Shown: piece by piece, positions 43,744 through 50,608 of the stretch
Layout: every line of letters starts with the position of its first letter
Numbering within the stretch: position 1 is the stretch's first letter
NCBI RefSeq assembly: GCF_023231945.1
Contig: NZ_JAJLJH010000003.1
Span: forward strand, 515,169-579,168
DNA from: Scleromatobacter humisilvae
GTDB lineage: Bacteria > Pseudomonadota > Gammaproteobacteria > Burkholderiales > Burkholderiaceae_C
Direction of reading: 5' to 3'
DNA: 64,000 bases
Notes under the pieces: generated by a model
Database searches by the model: none
What the model saw: the letters and a program-made list of their open reading frames with translations, nothing else
What the model was told of the DNA's origin: nothing
Made by a program: the position numbers and the translations under genes

Positions 43744-43789
43744 GTAACCCATGCGGGGGATGCCTCGGCTGCGACGGGCCAGGGACGAT
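43744..43789 (+). promoter_or_regulatory. Class II-type promoter, site G (drives CoA-transferase operon)
   Basis: The 20-mer GTAACCCATGCGGGGGATGC (43744-43763) is followed after exactly 20 nt by GACGAT (43784-43789). The start codon at 43900 is 110 nt downstream. No divergent partner gene is present here; adc ends upstream in the same direction. Confidence 0.68.
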
Positions 43790-43899
43790 GCCTTCGTCCA
43801 TCGTCGCTTCGGCATTCGCCGATCCCGGATGAGTCGGCATGCCCGCACCGATTCGCCGGGCGCGTCGACGGCGCGAACAGGCCAACCTCAGGAAACCCA

Positions 43900-45129
43900 A
43901 TGACGCAAGAGCAGAGCATTTTCTCCGGGCTTCGGGTCGTCGACCTTGCGAGCTACATCGCCGGTCCCGCCGCCACGACCATCCTCTCGGACTTCGGCGC
44001 GGAGGTCATCAAGGTCGAGCCGCCAGGGCTCGGAGACCCGTATCGACTTTTCTACGCCACGCCGCCCAATCCCACCTGCGAGCGCAACTACGCGTGGCAG
44101 CTGACCAACCGCAACAAGCGCAGCATCGCCCTCGACCTCAAGGCACCGGGAGCCGCCGACGTGCTGGCCCGGCTGGTGAAGTGGGCGGACGTCCTCGTCA
44201 CGAACTTCCCGCCCAACGTCAAGGCCAAGCTCGGCCTCGACTACGCGTCGCTGCAGCCGCTCAATCCGCGCCTGGTGTACGCGGACATCACCGGCTATGG
44301 CGCGGAGGGGCCCGAGGCCGACAAGCCCGGATTCGACATCACCGCGTACTGGGCGCGCACGGGACTGATGCAGGTCACGCACGATGCGGGCAGCCCGCCC
44401 ACGCTGCCCATTCCCGGGATCGGGGACCACGCGACGGCCAGCACGCTGTACTCGGCCATCGTCACGGGCCTCTATCGCCGCGAGAAGACCGGGCTGGGCA
44501 GCCATGTCACGACCTCGCTGATCGCCGAGGGCGCCTGGGCCGCCGCCGCGTGGATCGAAGGCGGCCTCAACGGTGCGAGGCTCCATGGCCAGCACGATCG
44601 CCAGAGCCCGCCCAACGCGCTGCTCAACCCGTATCGCACCTCCGATGACCGCTGGCTGCTCCTCGTCGCGGTCCAGACCAAGGACTGGCCCGGCTTCGTC
44701 AAGGCGATGAACCTGCCTGCGCTGCTCGACGACCCGCGCTTCTCCGACGGCAAGCTGCGCGCGGCGAACTCCGCGGCGCTGGTCGCGATCCTCGACCCCG
44801 TGTTCGCGAGCAAGCCGCTGGCGCACTGGAAGAAGACGCTCGACGAAGGGCGCGTCATCTTCGGTGTCGTGCAGATCGCCGAAGAGATCCTGCATGACCC
44901 GCAGATGCACGCCAACGGGATCTTCGTGCCGCTCGCGGACGACCCGAGCGGCGCGACGAAGACCGTCAACAGCCCGGTGCAGGTCGGCGGCGTGCGCAAG
45001 GTCGCTCCGACGCGTGCGCCCCGCCTCGGCGAGCACAGCCTCGACGTCCTGCGCGAGCTCGCGTTCCCGCAGGCCGACATCGAACGTCTCTGCGCCGCCG
45101 GCGCCGTGGCACCGGAATCCGCCGGCTGA
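43900..45129 (+). CDS. CaiB/BaiF-type (family III) CoA transferase
   Basis: 409 residues. Family III signatures are GLRVVDLASYIAGPAATTILSDFGAEVIKVEPP, NRNKRSIALDLK, ADVLVTNFPP and YADITGYGAEGP. The presumed catalytic Asp176 is in GIGDHATAST, where these enzymes form aspartyl-CoA intermediates. It moves CoA between acids, activating a carboxylate for the acyl-CoA dehydrogenase encoded next. It is first in an operon that reads like a full beta-oxidation spiral: CoA transfer, dehydrogenation, hydration, second dehydrogenation. AGGAAA lies 5 nt before the ATG. Confidence 0.93.
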   Translation: MTQEQSIFSGLRVVDLASYIAGPAATTILSDFGAEVIKVEPPGLGDPYRLFYATPPNPTCERNYAWQLTNRNKRSIALDLKAPGAADVLARLVKWADVLVTNFPPNVKAKLGLDYASLQPLNPRLVYADITGYGAEGPEADKPGFDITAYWARTGLMQVTHDAGSPPTLPIPGIGDHATASTLYSAIVTGLYRREKTGLGSHVTTSLIAEGAWAAAAWIEGGLNGARLHGQHDRQSPPNALLNPYRTSDDRWLLLVAVQTKDWPGFVKAMNLPALLDDPRFSDGKLRAANSAALVAILDPVFASKPLAHWKKTLDEGRVIFGVVQIAEEILHDPQMHANGIFVPLADDPSGATKTVNSPVQVGGVRKVAPTRAPRLGEHSLDVLRELAFPQADIERLCAAGAVAPESAG

Positions 45130-45179
45130 TCGTCCGTTGCAGCCGGCGTCCGCCTTCCCACTTCAACACGAGATCATCC

Positions 45180-46385
45180 ATGCGATCTGAAACGCAAGGC
45201 AGCAAGCCTCTCCCCGTCGCCGACGGCGATTTCTACATGCTCGCGCGAACCTTGTCCAAGGAGGACAACGACCTGCGCCTGAAGGTGCGCGAATTCATGG
45301 AGCGCGAGGTCCAGCCCGTCATCAACGGCTACTGGGAGCGCGACGAGTTCCCGTTCGAGCTGCTGCCCAAGGTCAAGGCGCTCGGCATCGCCGGCCTGCC
45401 TTTCGAAGGCTACGGCTGCCCGGGCAGGAGCACGATGCTGATGGGGATCCTGATGATGGAGATCGCGCGCGTCGATGCCTCATTCTCCACGTTCTTCGGC
45501 GTGCACACCGGCCTCGCGATGGGCTCGATCCACGTCTGCGGCTCGGAGGAGCAGAAGCAGCGCTGGCTGCCGCCGATGGCGCGCATGGACATGATCGGCT
45601 CCTTCGGGCTCACCGAGCCCGCTGTCGGCTCGGGAACCGGCGGCGGCCTCACCACGACGTGCCGGCGCGACGGCGACGGCTGGATCCTCAACGGCCAGAA
45701 GAAGTGGATCGGCAACGCCACCTGGGGCGACCTCACCGTCATCTGGGCGCGCGACGTCGCCGACGACCAGGTCAAGGGATTCGTCGTCGAGAACAAGAAG
45801 AACCCGGGCTTCCACGTCGAGAAGATCCTGCACAAGATGGCATTGCGCGTCGTGCAGAACGGGCTGATCACGCTCACTGACTGCCGCGTCCCCGAGGCCG
45901 ACCGGCTGCAGAAGGCCAACTCGTTCCGGGATACGGCGCAGGTGCTGAGGCAGTCCCGCGCCGCCGTCGCGTGGGAGTCGGTCGGATGCGCGACCGGTGC
46001 CTACGAGCACGCGCTTCGCTATGCGCAGAAGCGCGAGCAGTTCGGGCGCCCCATCGCCGGCTTCCAGCTGGTGCAGGACCTGCTCTCGCGCATGCTGGGC
46101 AACATCACGTCCACCCAGGCGATGTGCCACCGGCTGTCGCAGATGCAGGACGAGGGAATCATGCGCGACGAGCATGCCTCCATGGCCAAGAGCGTCTGCA
46201 CCGTGCGCATGCGCGAGACGGTGGGCTGGGCGCGCGAAGTCCTCGGAGCGAACGGCATCCTGCTCGACGAGCATATCGGCCGCTTCGTGGCCGATGCCGA
46301 GGCGCTCTATTCGTACGAGGGAACGCGCGAGATGAACACGCTGATCGTCGGCAAGGCGATCACCGGTTTCAGCGCGTTCGTCTGA
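45180..46385 (+). CDS. Acyl-CoA dehydrogenase (glutaryl-CoA dehydrogenase-like clade)
   Basis: 401 residues. The flavin-binding block is GSFGLTEPAVGSGTGGGLTT and the adenine region is YAQKREQFGRPIAGFQLVQDLL. The catalytic base is Glu380 in LYSYEGTREMNTLIVGKAITG, the position used by glutaryl-CoA dehydrogenase and short-chain enzymes. It oxidises an acyl-CoA to the enoyl-CoA and hands electrons to ETF, whose genes are at 62965-64000. A neighbouring CaiB-type transferase and a glutaryl-CoA-dehydrogenase-like sequence are a common pair in Burkholderiales. The chain length or branching of the substrate is not known. Confidence 0.92.
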   Translation: MRSETQGSKPLPVADGDFYMLARTLSKEDNDLRLKVREFMEREVQPVINGYWERDEFPFELLPKVKALGIAGLPFEGYGCPGRSTMLMGILMMEIARVDASFSTFFGVHTGLAMGSIHVCGSEEQKQRWLPPMARMDMIGSFGLTEPAVGSGTGGGLTTTCRRDGDGWILNGQKKWIGNATWGDLTVIWARDVADDQVKGFVVENKKNPGFHVEKILHKMALRVVQNGLITLTDCRVPEADRLQKANSFRDTAQVLRQSRAAVAWESVGCATGAYEHALRYAQKREQFGRPIAGFQLVQDLLSRMLGNITSTQAMCHRLSQMQDEGIMRDEHASMAKSVCTVRMRETVGWAREVLGANGILLDEHIGRFVADAEALYSYEGTREMNTLIVGKAITGFSAFV

Positions 46386-46423
46386 ACGCGGCAACGCGGG
46401 CACATCCCATCACAGGAATCACC

Positions 46424-47365
46424 ATGACAAGACAGATTCGCCGGGTCGCGATCATCGGAACAGGCGTCATCGGCGCCAGTTGGACGGCGTTGTTCCTCGC
46501 CAGGGGCATCGACGTCGCGGCCACCGACGTGGCGCCGGGCGCCGAGGCTCGCCTGCACGAATTCATCGACGCCGCGAAGCCGCAGCTCGAGTCCCTGGGG
46601 TCGCGGGCCGACCGACCCGGCCGGTTGAGCTTCCACGCCGATCTCGCGGATGCGCTGAAGGGCGCGGACCTCGTGCAGGAGAACGGCCCCGAGCGGCTCG
46701 ATTTCAAGCGGACGCTCTACGAGCAGCTCGATGCGCTGCTGGATGCCGACGTGATCATCGCGTCCAGTTCTTCCGGCCTGACGATGAGCGCCATCCAGAC
46801 CGCCTGCAAGCGCCATCCCGAGCGCTGCGTGATCGGCCATCCGTTCAACCCGCCTCACCTGATCCCGCTGGTGGAACTCGTGGGCGGCGCGTTGACTTCC
46901 GAGGACACCATCGCTCGCCTGGCCGCGTTCTACACGTCGCTCGGCAAGCGCACGATCCGGCTCAACAAGGAAGTGCCGGGACACGTGGCCAACCGGCTGC
47001 AGGCGGCGCTCTGGCGCGAGGTGGTGCACCTGGTCTCGGAGGGCGTGGTCAGCGTCGCCGACGCGGACACGGCGGTCTGCTGGGGCCCCGGCCTGCGCTG
47101 GGGCGTGATGGGGCCGACCCAGCTCTTCCACCTGGGCGGCGGCCAGGGCGGAATCGAGCATTTCTTCGACCAGTTCACCGGCCCGATGACCGCCTGGTGG
47201 AGCGTGCTGGGCAACCCGACGATCACGCCGGAGCTGCGGCGCGTCGTCGTCGAGGGTGTGACGGCGCAGGCCCGCGGCCGCTCCATCGACCAGCTCGCCG
47301 CGGATCGCGACGCGATGCTGATGGGCCTGCTCGCGGTGCGCGCGGCCCGCGAAGGGGCCGACTGA
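46424..47365 (+). CDS. 3-hydroxyacyl-CoA dehydrogenase family (carnitine dehydrogenase / L-gulonate dehydrogenase type)
   Basis: 313 residues. The N-terminal NAD-binding motif is VAIIGTGVIGASWTALFLARG. SSSSGLTMSAIQ and GHPFNPPHLIPLVELVGG contain the catalytic Ser/His/Asn set, and NKEVPGHVANRLQAALWREVVHL starts the C-terminal domain. A single C-terminal domain and a length near 310 point to the carnitine 3-dehydrogenase / L-gulonate 3-dehydrogenase subgroup rather than FadB. In this operon it probably oxidises a 3-hydroxyacyl-CoA or free 3-hydroxy acid with NAD+. Its TGA overlaps the ATG of the crotonase gene. Confidence 0.9.
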   Translation: MTRQIRRVAIIGTGVIGASWTALFLARGIDVAATDVAPGAEARLHEFIDAAKPQLESLGSRADRPGRLSFHADLADALKGADLVQENGPERLDFKRTLYEQLDALLDADVIIASSSSGLTMSAIQTACKRHPERCVIGHPFNPPHLIPLVELVGGALTSEDTIARLAAFYTSLGKRTIRLNKEVPGHVANRLQAALWREVVHLVSEGVVSVADADTAVCWGPGLRWGVMGPTQLFHLGGGQGGIEHFFDQFTGPMTAWWSVLGNPTITPELRRVVVEGVTAQARGRSIDQLAADRDAMLMGLLAVRAAREGAD

Positions 47366-48150
47366 TGCCGGCGTTCGAGAACATCTTGTTCGACAAGGCG
47401 GACGGCGTCGCGGTGCTCACCGTGAACCGGCCGCGGTCGCTGAACGCGCTGAGCCATGCCACGCTGGTGGAGATCGATGCGGCCATGCAGGATGCCGCGG
47501 CGGACGAGGCCGTTCGCGGCGTGGTCGTCACGGGCGCGGGCGAGAAGGCCTTCGTCGCCGGCGCCGACATCTCCGAGATGGGGAGCCTGTCGCCGCTGCA
47601 GGCCGGGCAATACAGTCGCCTGGGGCAGGGCGTGATGAATCGCATCGAGAATCTCGGCAAGCCCGTCATCGCCGCGGTGAACGGCTTTGCGCTCGGAGGC
47701 GGCTGCGAGCTGGCGATGGCCTGCACGCTGAGGGTGGCCGCCGAGTCCACCCATTTCGGACTGCCGGAGGTGAAGCTGGGCATCATCCCGGGCTTCGGCG
47801 GCACGCAACGCCTGGCCCGTCTGGTCGGCCAGGGCCGGGCGCTGCAGTTGATCCTCACCGCGCTGCCCATCGATGCCAGGGAGGCCTGGCGCATCGGTCT
47901 CGTCAACGAGGTCGCCGGACCGGGGCAACTGATGGAGCGGGCGCACGCCGTCCTGCGCCAGATCCTCGCCAATGCGCCCGTCGCGATCCGGATGGCCATG
48001 GCCGCGGTCCACGACGGTGGCGAGGTCGGCCTGAATGCCGGCCTGGCGATGGAGCGGGCCCATTTCTCCATCTGCGTCGGCACGGACGATCAACGCGAGG
48101 GCACCTCGGCCTTCCTCGCAAAGCGTCCGCCCGAGTTCCAGGGCCGGTGA
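47365..48150 (+). CDS. Enoyl-CoA hydratase
   Basis: 261 residues, a standard crotonase. NRPRSLNALSHATL starts the fold, AFVAGADISEM is the CoA-binding loop, NGFALGGGCELAMAC holds the first catalytic Glu, and FGLPEVKLGIIPGFGGTQRL the second. Both glutamates are present, so hydration of a trans-2-enoyl-CoA is the expected reaction, acting between the acyl-CoA dehydrogenase and the hydroxyacyl-CoA dehydrogenase of the same operon. Last gene of the operon; a strong hairpin lies 23 bp after its stop. Confidence 0.94.
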   Translation: MPAFENILFDKADGVAVLTVNRPRSLNALSHATLVEIDAAMQDAAADEAVRGVVVTGAGEKAFVAGADISEMGSLSPLQAGQYSRLGQGVMNRIENLGKPVIAAVNGFALGGGCELAMACTLRVAAESTHFGLPEVKLGIIPGFGGTQRLARLVGQGRALQLILTALPIDAREAWRIGLVNEVAGPGQLMERAHAVLRQILANAPVAIRMAMAAVHDGGEVGLNAGLAMERAHFSICVGTDDQREGTSAFLAKRPPEFQGR

Positions 48151-48172
48151 CGGCCAGGTGCCCAGGAGGAAC

Positions 48173-48200
48173 GATGGGGCGCGCGGCTGCGCGCCCCATC
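48173..48200 (+). terminator. Perfect 12-bp stem hairpin after the CoA-transferase operon
   Basis: GATGGGGCGCGC, loop GGCT, GCGCGCCCCATC: a fully paired 12-bp stem. It is not followed by a T run (CGGGTGCG comes next), so it is not a canonical Rho-independent terminator. It may act as a bidirectional or Rho-assisted terminator or as a 3'-end stabiliser. Confidence 0.45.
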
Positions 48201-48264
48201 CGGGTGCGTCTCGGCGCGACGCCAGAAGACGCGCTGGCTTCTTGCGTTTGTCATACAGGCAGCG

Positions 48265-48410
48265 TTGCCGGGTGATAGCGTGCGACCCGCCTGGCCGATC
48301 GCGCGCCGGTGCATGGGCGTTGCAACGTCGGCGCTCCCGGTTCAAGCAGGTGGAGAGGGCAGATTTTTCGGCCGCCATGTTGCGCCTGGAAATCGAACGA
48401 GTCCTTCATC
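48265..48410 (+). promoter_or_regulatory. Predicted extended -10 promoter and conserved leader, OmpR paralogue 2
   Basis: TTGCCGGGTGATAGCGT (48265-48281) matches 11 of 17 positions with the equivalent element at 31614-31630, including TGnTA. The palindrome CGTTGCAACG is at 48318-48327. The last 70 or so bases parallel the other leader: GTGGAGAGGGC..., GCCATGTTGC, CGAGTCCTTCATC. An ATG at 48377 lies in this block but is out of frame with the regulator. Confidence 0.45.
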
Positions 48411-49142
48411 ATGTCTGCGAACGTGCCCCACATCCTCGTCGTCGACGACGACCCGCTGATGCGCCAGTTGATCGGCGACTACCTTCTGGAGAGCGAGCTG
48501 CGCGTCTCGACCGCGACCGGAGGAGCGGACATGGACCGCATCCTGAAGGATCACGCCATCGACCTCGTGCTGCTCGACCTGCGGCTGCGCGGAGAGGACG
48601 GGATGAGCCTCGCGCGCAAGCTGCATGACGAGAGCGGCATCCCCATCATCATCGTGACGGCGCGGGTCGACGAGGCGGACCGGGTCATGGGACTCGAGAC
48701 GGCGGCGGACGACTACATCACCAAGCCGTTCAGCAATCGCGAGCTGCTGGCGCGCGTGCGGGCCGTGCTTCGACGCCGCGGGCGCCAGTCGCCCGACGTG
48801 CTGGCCCGTGGCACCCGGCGCCGCGCGTACCGTTTCGCCGGCTGGGAATTCAATGCGCTGGCGCGTCGCCTGACGGATCCGCGCGGCCAGCAGGTCTCGC
48901 TCAGCAACGGCGAATACAACCTGCTGCTGGCGTTCTGCGAAGCGCCGCAGCGCGTGCTCTCGCGCGACCAGCTGCTGGATCTCTCGCGGCTGTACGGCGA
49001 CGAGATCTACGACCGTTCGATCGATGTCCAGATCTTCCGGCTGCGGCGCAAGCTCAGCGGCGACGACGAGTCGCACGGGCTGATCCGGACCGAGCGCGGG
49101 GCCGGCTACGTCTTTGCGGTGCCGGTCGAATTCCTCAACTGA
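48411..49142 (+). CDS. OmpR/PhoB-family response regulator (paralogue 2)
   Basis: 243 residues, near-identical in plan to the regulator at 31778-32512: same acidic DDD (12-14), Asp56 in LLDLRLRGEDG, Lys in YITKPFSNREL, and a winged helix with LLLAFCEAPQRVLSRDQLLDLSRLYGDEIYDRSIDVQ. The DNA-contacting region is almost unchanged between the two, so they probably bind the same sites. No kinase gene is adjacent. It is followed by the YtcA/MdtNOP-type pump genes after 123 bp and may control them. ATG 48411 matches the start of paralogue 1. Confidence 0.92.
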   Translation: MSANVPHILVVDDDPLMRQLIGDYLLESELRVSTATGGADMDRILKDHAIDLVLLDLRLRGEDGMSLARKLHDESGIPIIIVTARVDEADRVMGLETAADDYITKPFSNRELLARVRAVLRRRGRQSPDVLARGTRRRAYRFAGWEFNALARRLTDPRGQQVSLSNGEYNLLLAFCEAPQRVLSRDQLLDLSRLYGDEIYDRSIDVQIFRLRRKLSGDDESHGLIRTERGAGYVFAVPVEFLN

Positions 49143-49265
49143 AGACGCGGCCGGGCTGCGGCGCAGACTGACCATACGTGGTAGCCGGCATCCTGCTCAA
49201 GGTGTCGTGGCGCGGCTTCTCCGCAGTGCGATGCGGTCCACCTCCGTCGCAGGCAAGCTGGCGGC

Positions 49266-49550
49266 ATGCGCAGTCTGCAATCGTCGCGGTTCGAGTGGAT
49301 CGCGGGGCCCGTCCTCGCGTTGACCCTGTTTCCACAGGCGTGCAGCGGCGCGCCCTCCGTCGAGGTGGCGGGCGCCTATTTTCCGGCGTGGCTGAGCTGC
49401 GTCCTGGTCGCCGTGGTCGGCGCGGTCCTGGCGCGAGTGGCCATGGTGGCGACCGGACTGGCCCAGGTCATGCCTCTTCAACTGTTCGTCTGCATCTCGA
49501 TCGGCCTGCTGGTGGCGGCGCTCGTGTGGGTTGCATGGATCGGGCTTTGA
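49266..49550 (+). CDS. YtcA-like small membrane (lipo)protein
   Basis: 94 residues. The stretch LALTLFPQACSGAPSVEVAGAYFPAWL followed by two membrane helices is the YtcA family, which in E. coli sits immediately before mdtNOP. The Cys in FPQAC may be lipidated. The same gene order is seen here: ytcA-like, membrane fusion, FUSC-type pump, outer-membrane factor. The role is unknown but always tied to this pump type. The next gene starts 2 bp after its stop. Confidence 0.75.
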   Translation: MRSLQSSRFEWIAGPVLALTLFPQACSGAPSVEVAGAYFPAWLSCVLVAVVGAVLARVAMVATGLAQVMPLQLFVCISIGLLVAALVWVAWIGL

Positions 49551-49552
49551 AG

Positions 49553-50608
49553 ATGCAGATGCAAGGAAAGGCCAGGCCGCGTCCGCGCATGCTGATCGCC
49601 TCGCTCGTCATCATTGCGGCGGGTTGCGGGATCGTGTTCGCCCTCGTGTCCACGCGGCTGCCGTCGACCGACGACTCCGCCATCGACGCCGACGTCGTCC
49701 ACGTGGCCGCGGCGGTCGGCGGCCGCATCCTCGAACTGCCGGTGCGCGAGAACGACCTGGTGCGCAAGGGCGCGCTGCTGTTCCAGATCGACCCGGTGCC
49801 CTACCGGCTCGCGCTGGAGCAGGCTGCCGCCAATCTCGACCTGGCGCGCGCGACGCTCGAGACCCAGCGCAGGCTTGTATCCACCCAGCGCTCGACCGCC
49901 GCCGTCGCGGGGGACCAGGCGCGGCGCGCCGAGACGAATCTCGGCCTGACGGCGCGCACCGAAGACCGGTTGAAGCCGCTGACCGACAAGGGCTACGTCG
50001 CGCAGCAGCAGCTCGACCAGGCGCAGGTCGCCCATCGCGACGCGGCGACCTCGCTGTCGCAGGCGCAGGAACAGGAACGCGCGGCGCGGCGCGCGATCGA
50101 CACGGTGGCGGCGGCGGAGGCGGGCGTCGGGGCCGCGAAGGCGGCGCTCGCCAACGCACAGCGTGCCCTCGACGACACGACCGTGCGCGCGACGCACGAC
50201 GGTCGCGTCGTCGGCCTGACGGTGTCGACGGGCGAGATGGTGCTGCCTTCGCAGGCGGTATTCACGCTGGTCAACACCGAGGAGTGGTTCGCCGTCGCGA
50301 ACCTGCGCGAGACCGAGTTGCACGCGGTGGCGATCGGCGACTGCGCGACGGTCTACTCGATGATCGATCCGCGGCGGCCGATCAAGGGCGTGGTGACCGG
50401 ACTGGGGTGGGGCGTGCTGGACGACGACCGCATCGAGGTGCCGCGGTCGGTGCCCTACGTCAAGCCGTCGGTCAACTGGGTGCACGTCGCGCATCGCTTC
50501 CCCGTGCGCATCCGGCTCGAGGAGCCTCCACAGGCCCTGGTCCGGCTGGGCGCGAGCGCGGAGGTGCAGGTGCGCCACGGCGCCGCCTGCCGGGCGCACC
50601 ATGACTGA
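49553..50608 (+). CDS. HlyD-family membrane fusion protein (MdtN/AaeA-like)
   Basis: 351 residues. One N-terminal membrane helix (LIASLVIIAAGCGIVFALVS) is followed by the lipoyl half DADVVHVAAAVGGRILELPVREND. A coiled coil of about 110 residues comes next, then the second lipoyl half DDTTVRATHDGRVVGLTVSTGEMV and a barrel domain. It is the periplasmic adaptor of an aromatic-acid or antimicrobial efflux pump. ATG 49553 is used; ATG 49535, overlapping the YtcA-like gene, is also possible. It overlaps the FUSC gene by 8 bp. Confidence 0.92.
   Translation: MQMQGKARPRPRMLIASLVIIAAGCGIVFALVSTRLPSTDDSAIDADVVHVAAAVGGRILELPVRENDLVRKGALLFQIDPVPYRLALEQAAANLDLARATLETQRRLVSTQRSTAAVAGDQARRAETNLGLTARTEDRLKPLTDKGYVAQQQLDQAQVAHRDAATSLSQAQEQERAARRAIDTVAAAEAGVGAAKAALANAQRALDDTTVRATHDGRVVGLTVSTGEMVLPSQAVFTLVNTEEWFAVANLRETELHAVAIGDCATVYSMIDPRRPIKGVVTGLGWGVLDDDRIEVPRSVPYVKPSVNWVHVAHRFPVRIRLEEPPQALVRLGASAEVQVRHGAACRAHHD

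Noticed and set aside
224..43763. The 20-mer as a REP/MITE-type mobile repeat.
   Set aside because: Copies are short, sit only upstream of genes, keep a fixed orientation towards the start codon and a fixed spacing to a hexamer. No target-site duplications or longer shared flanks were seen.
48173..48200. Classical Rho-independent terminator.
   Set aside because: The stem is perfect but no T run follows, so it is listed only as a possible terminator.
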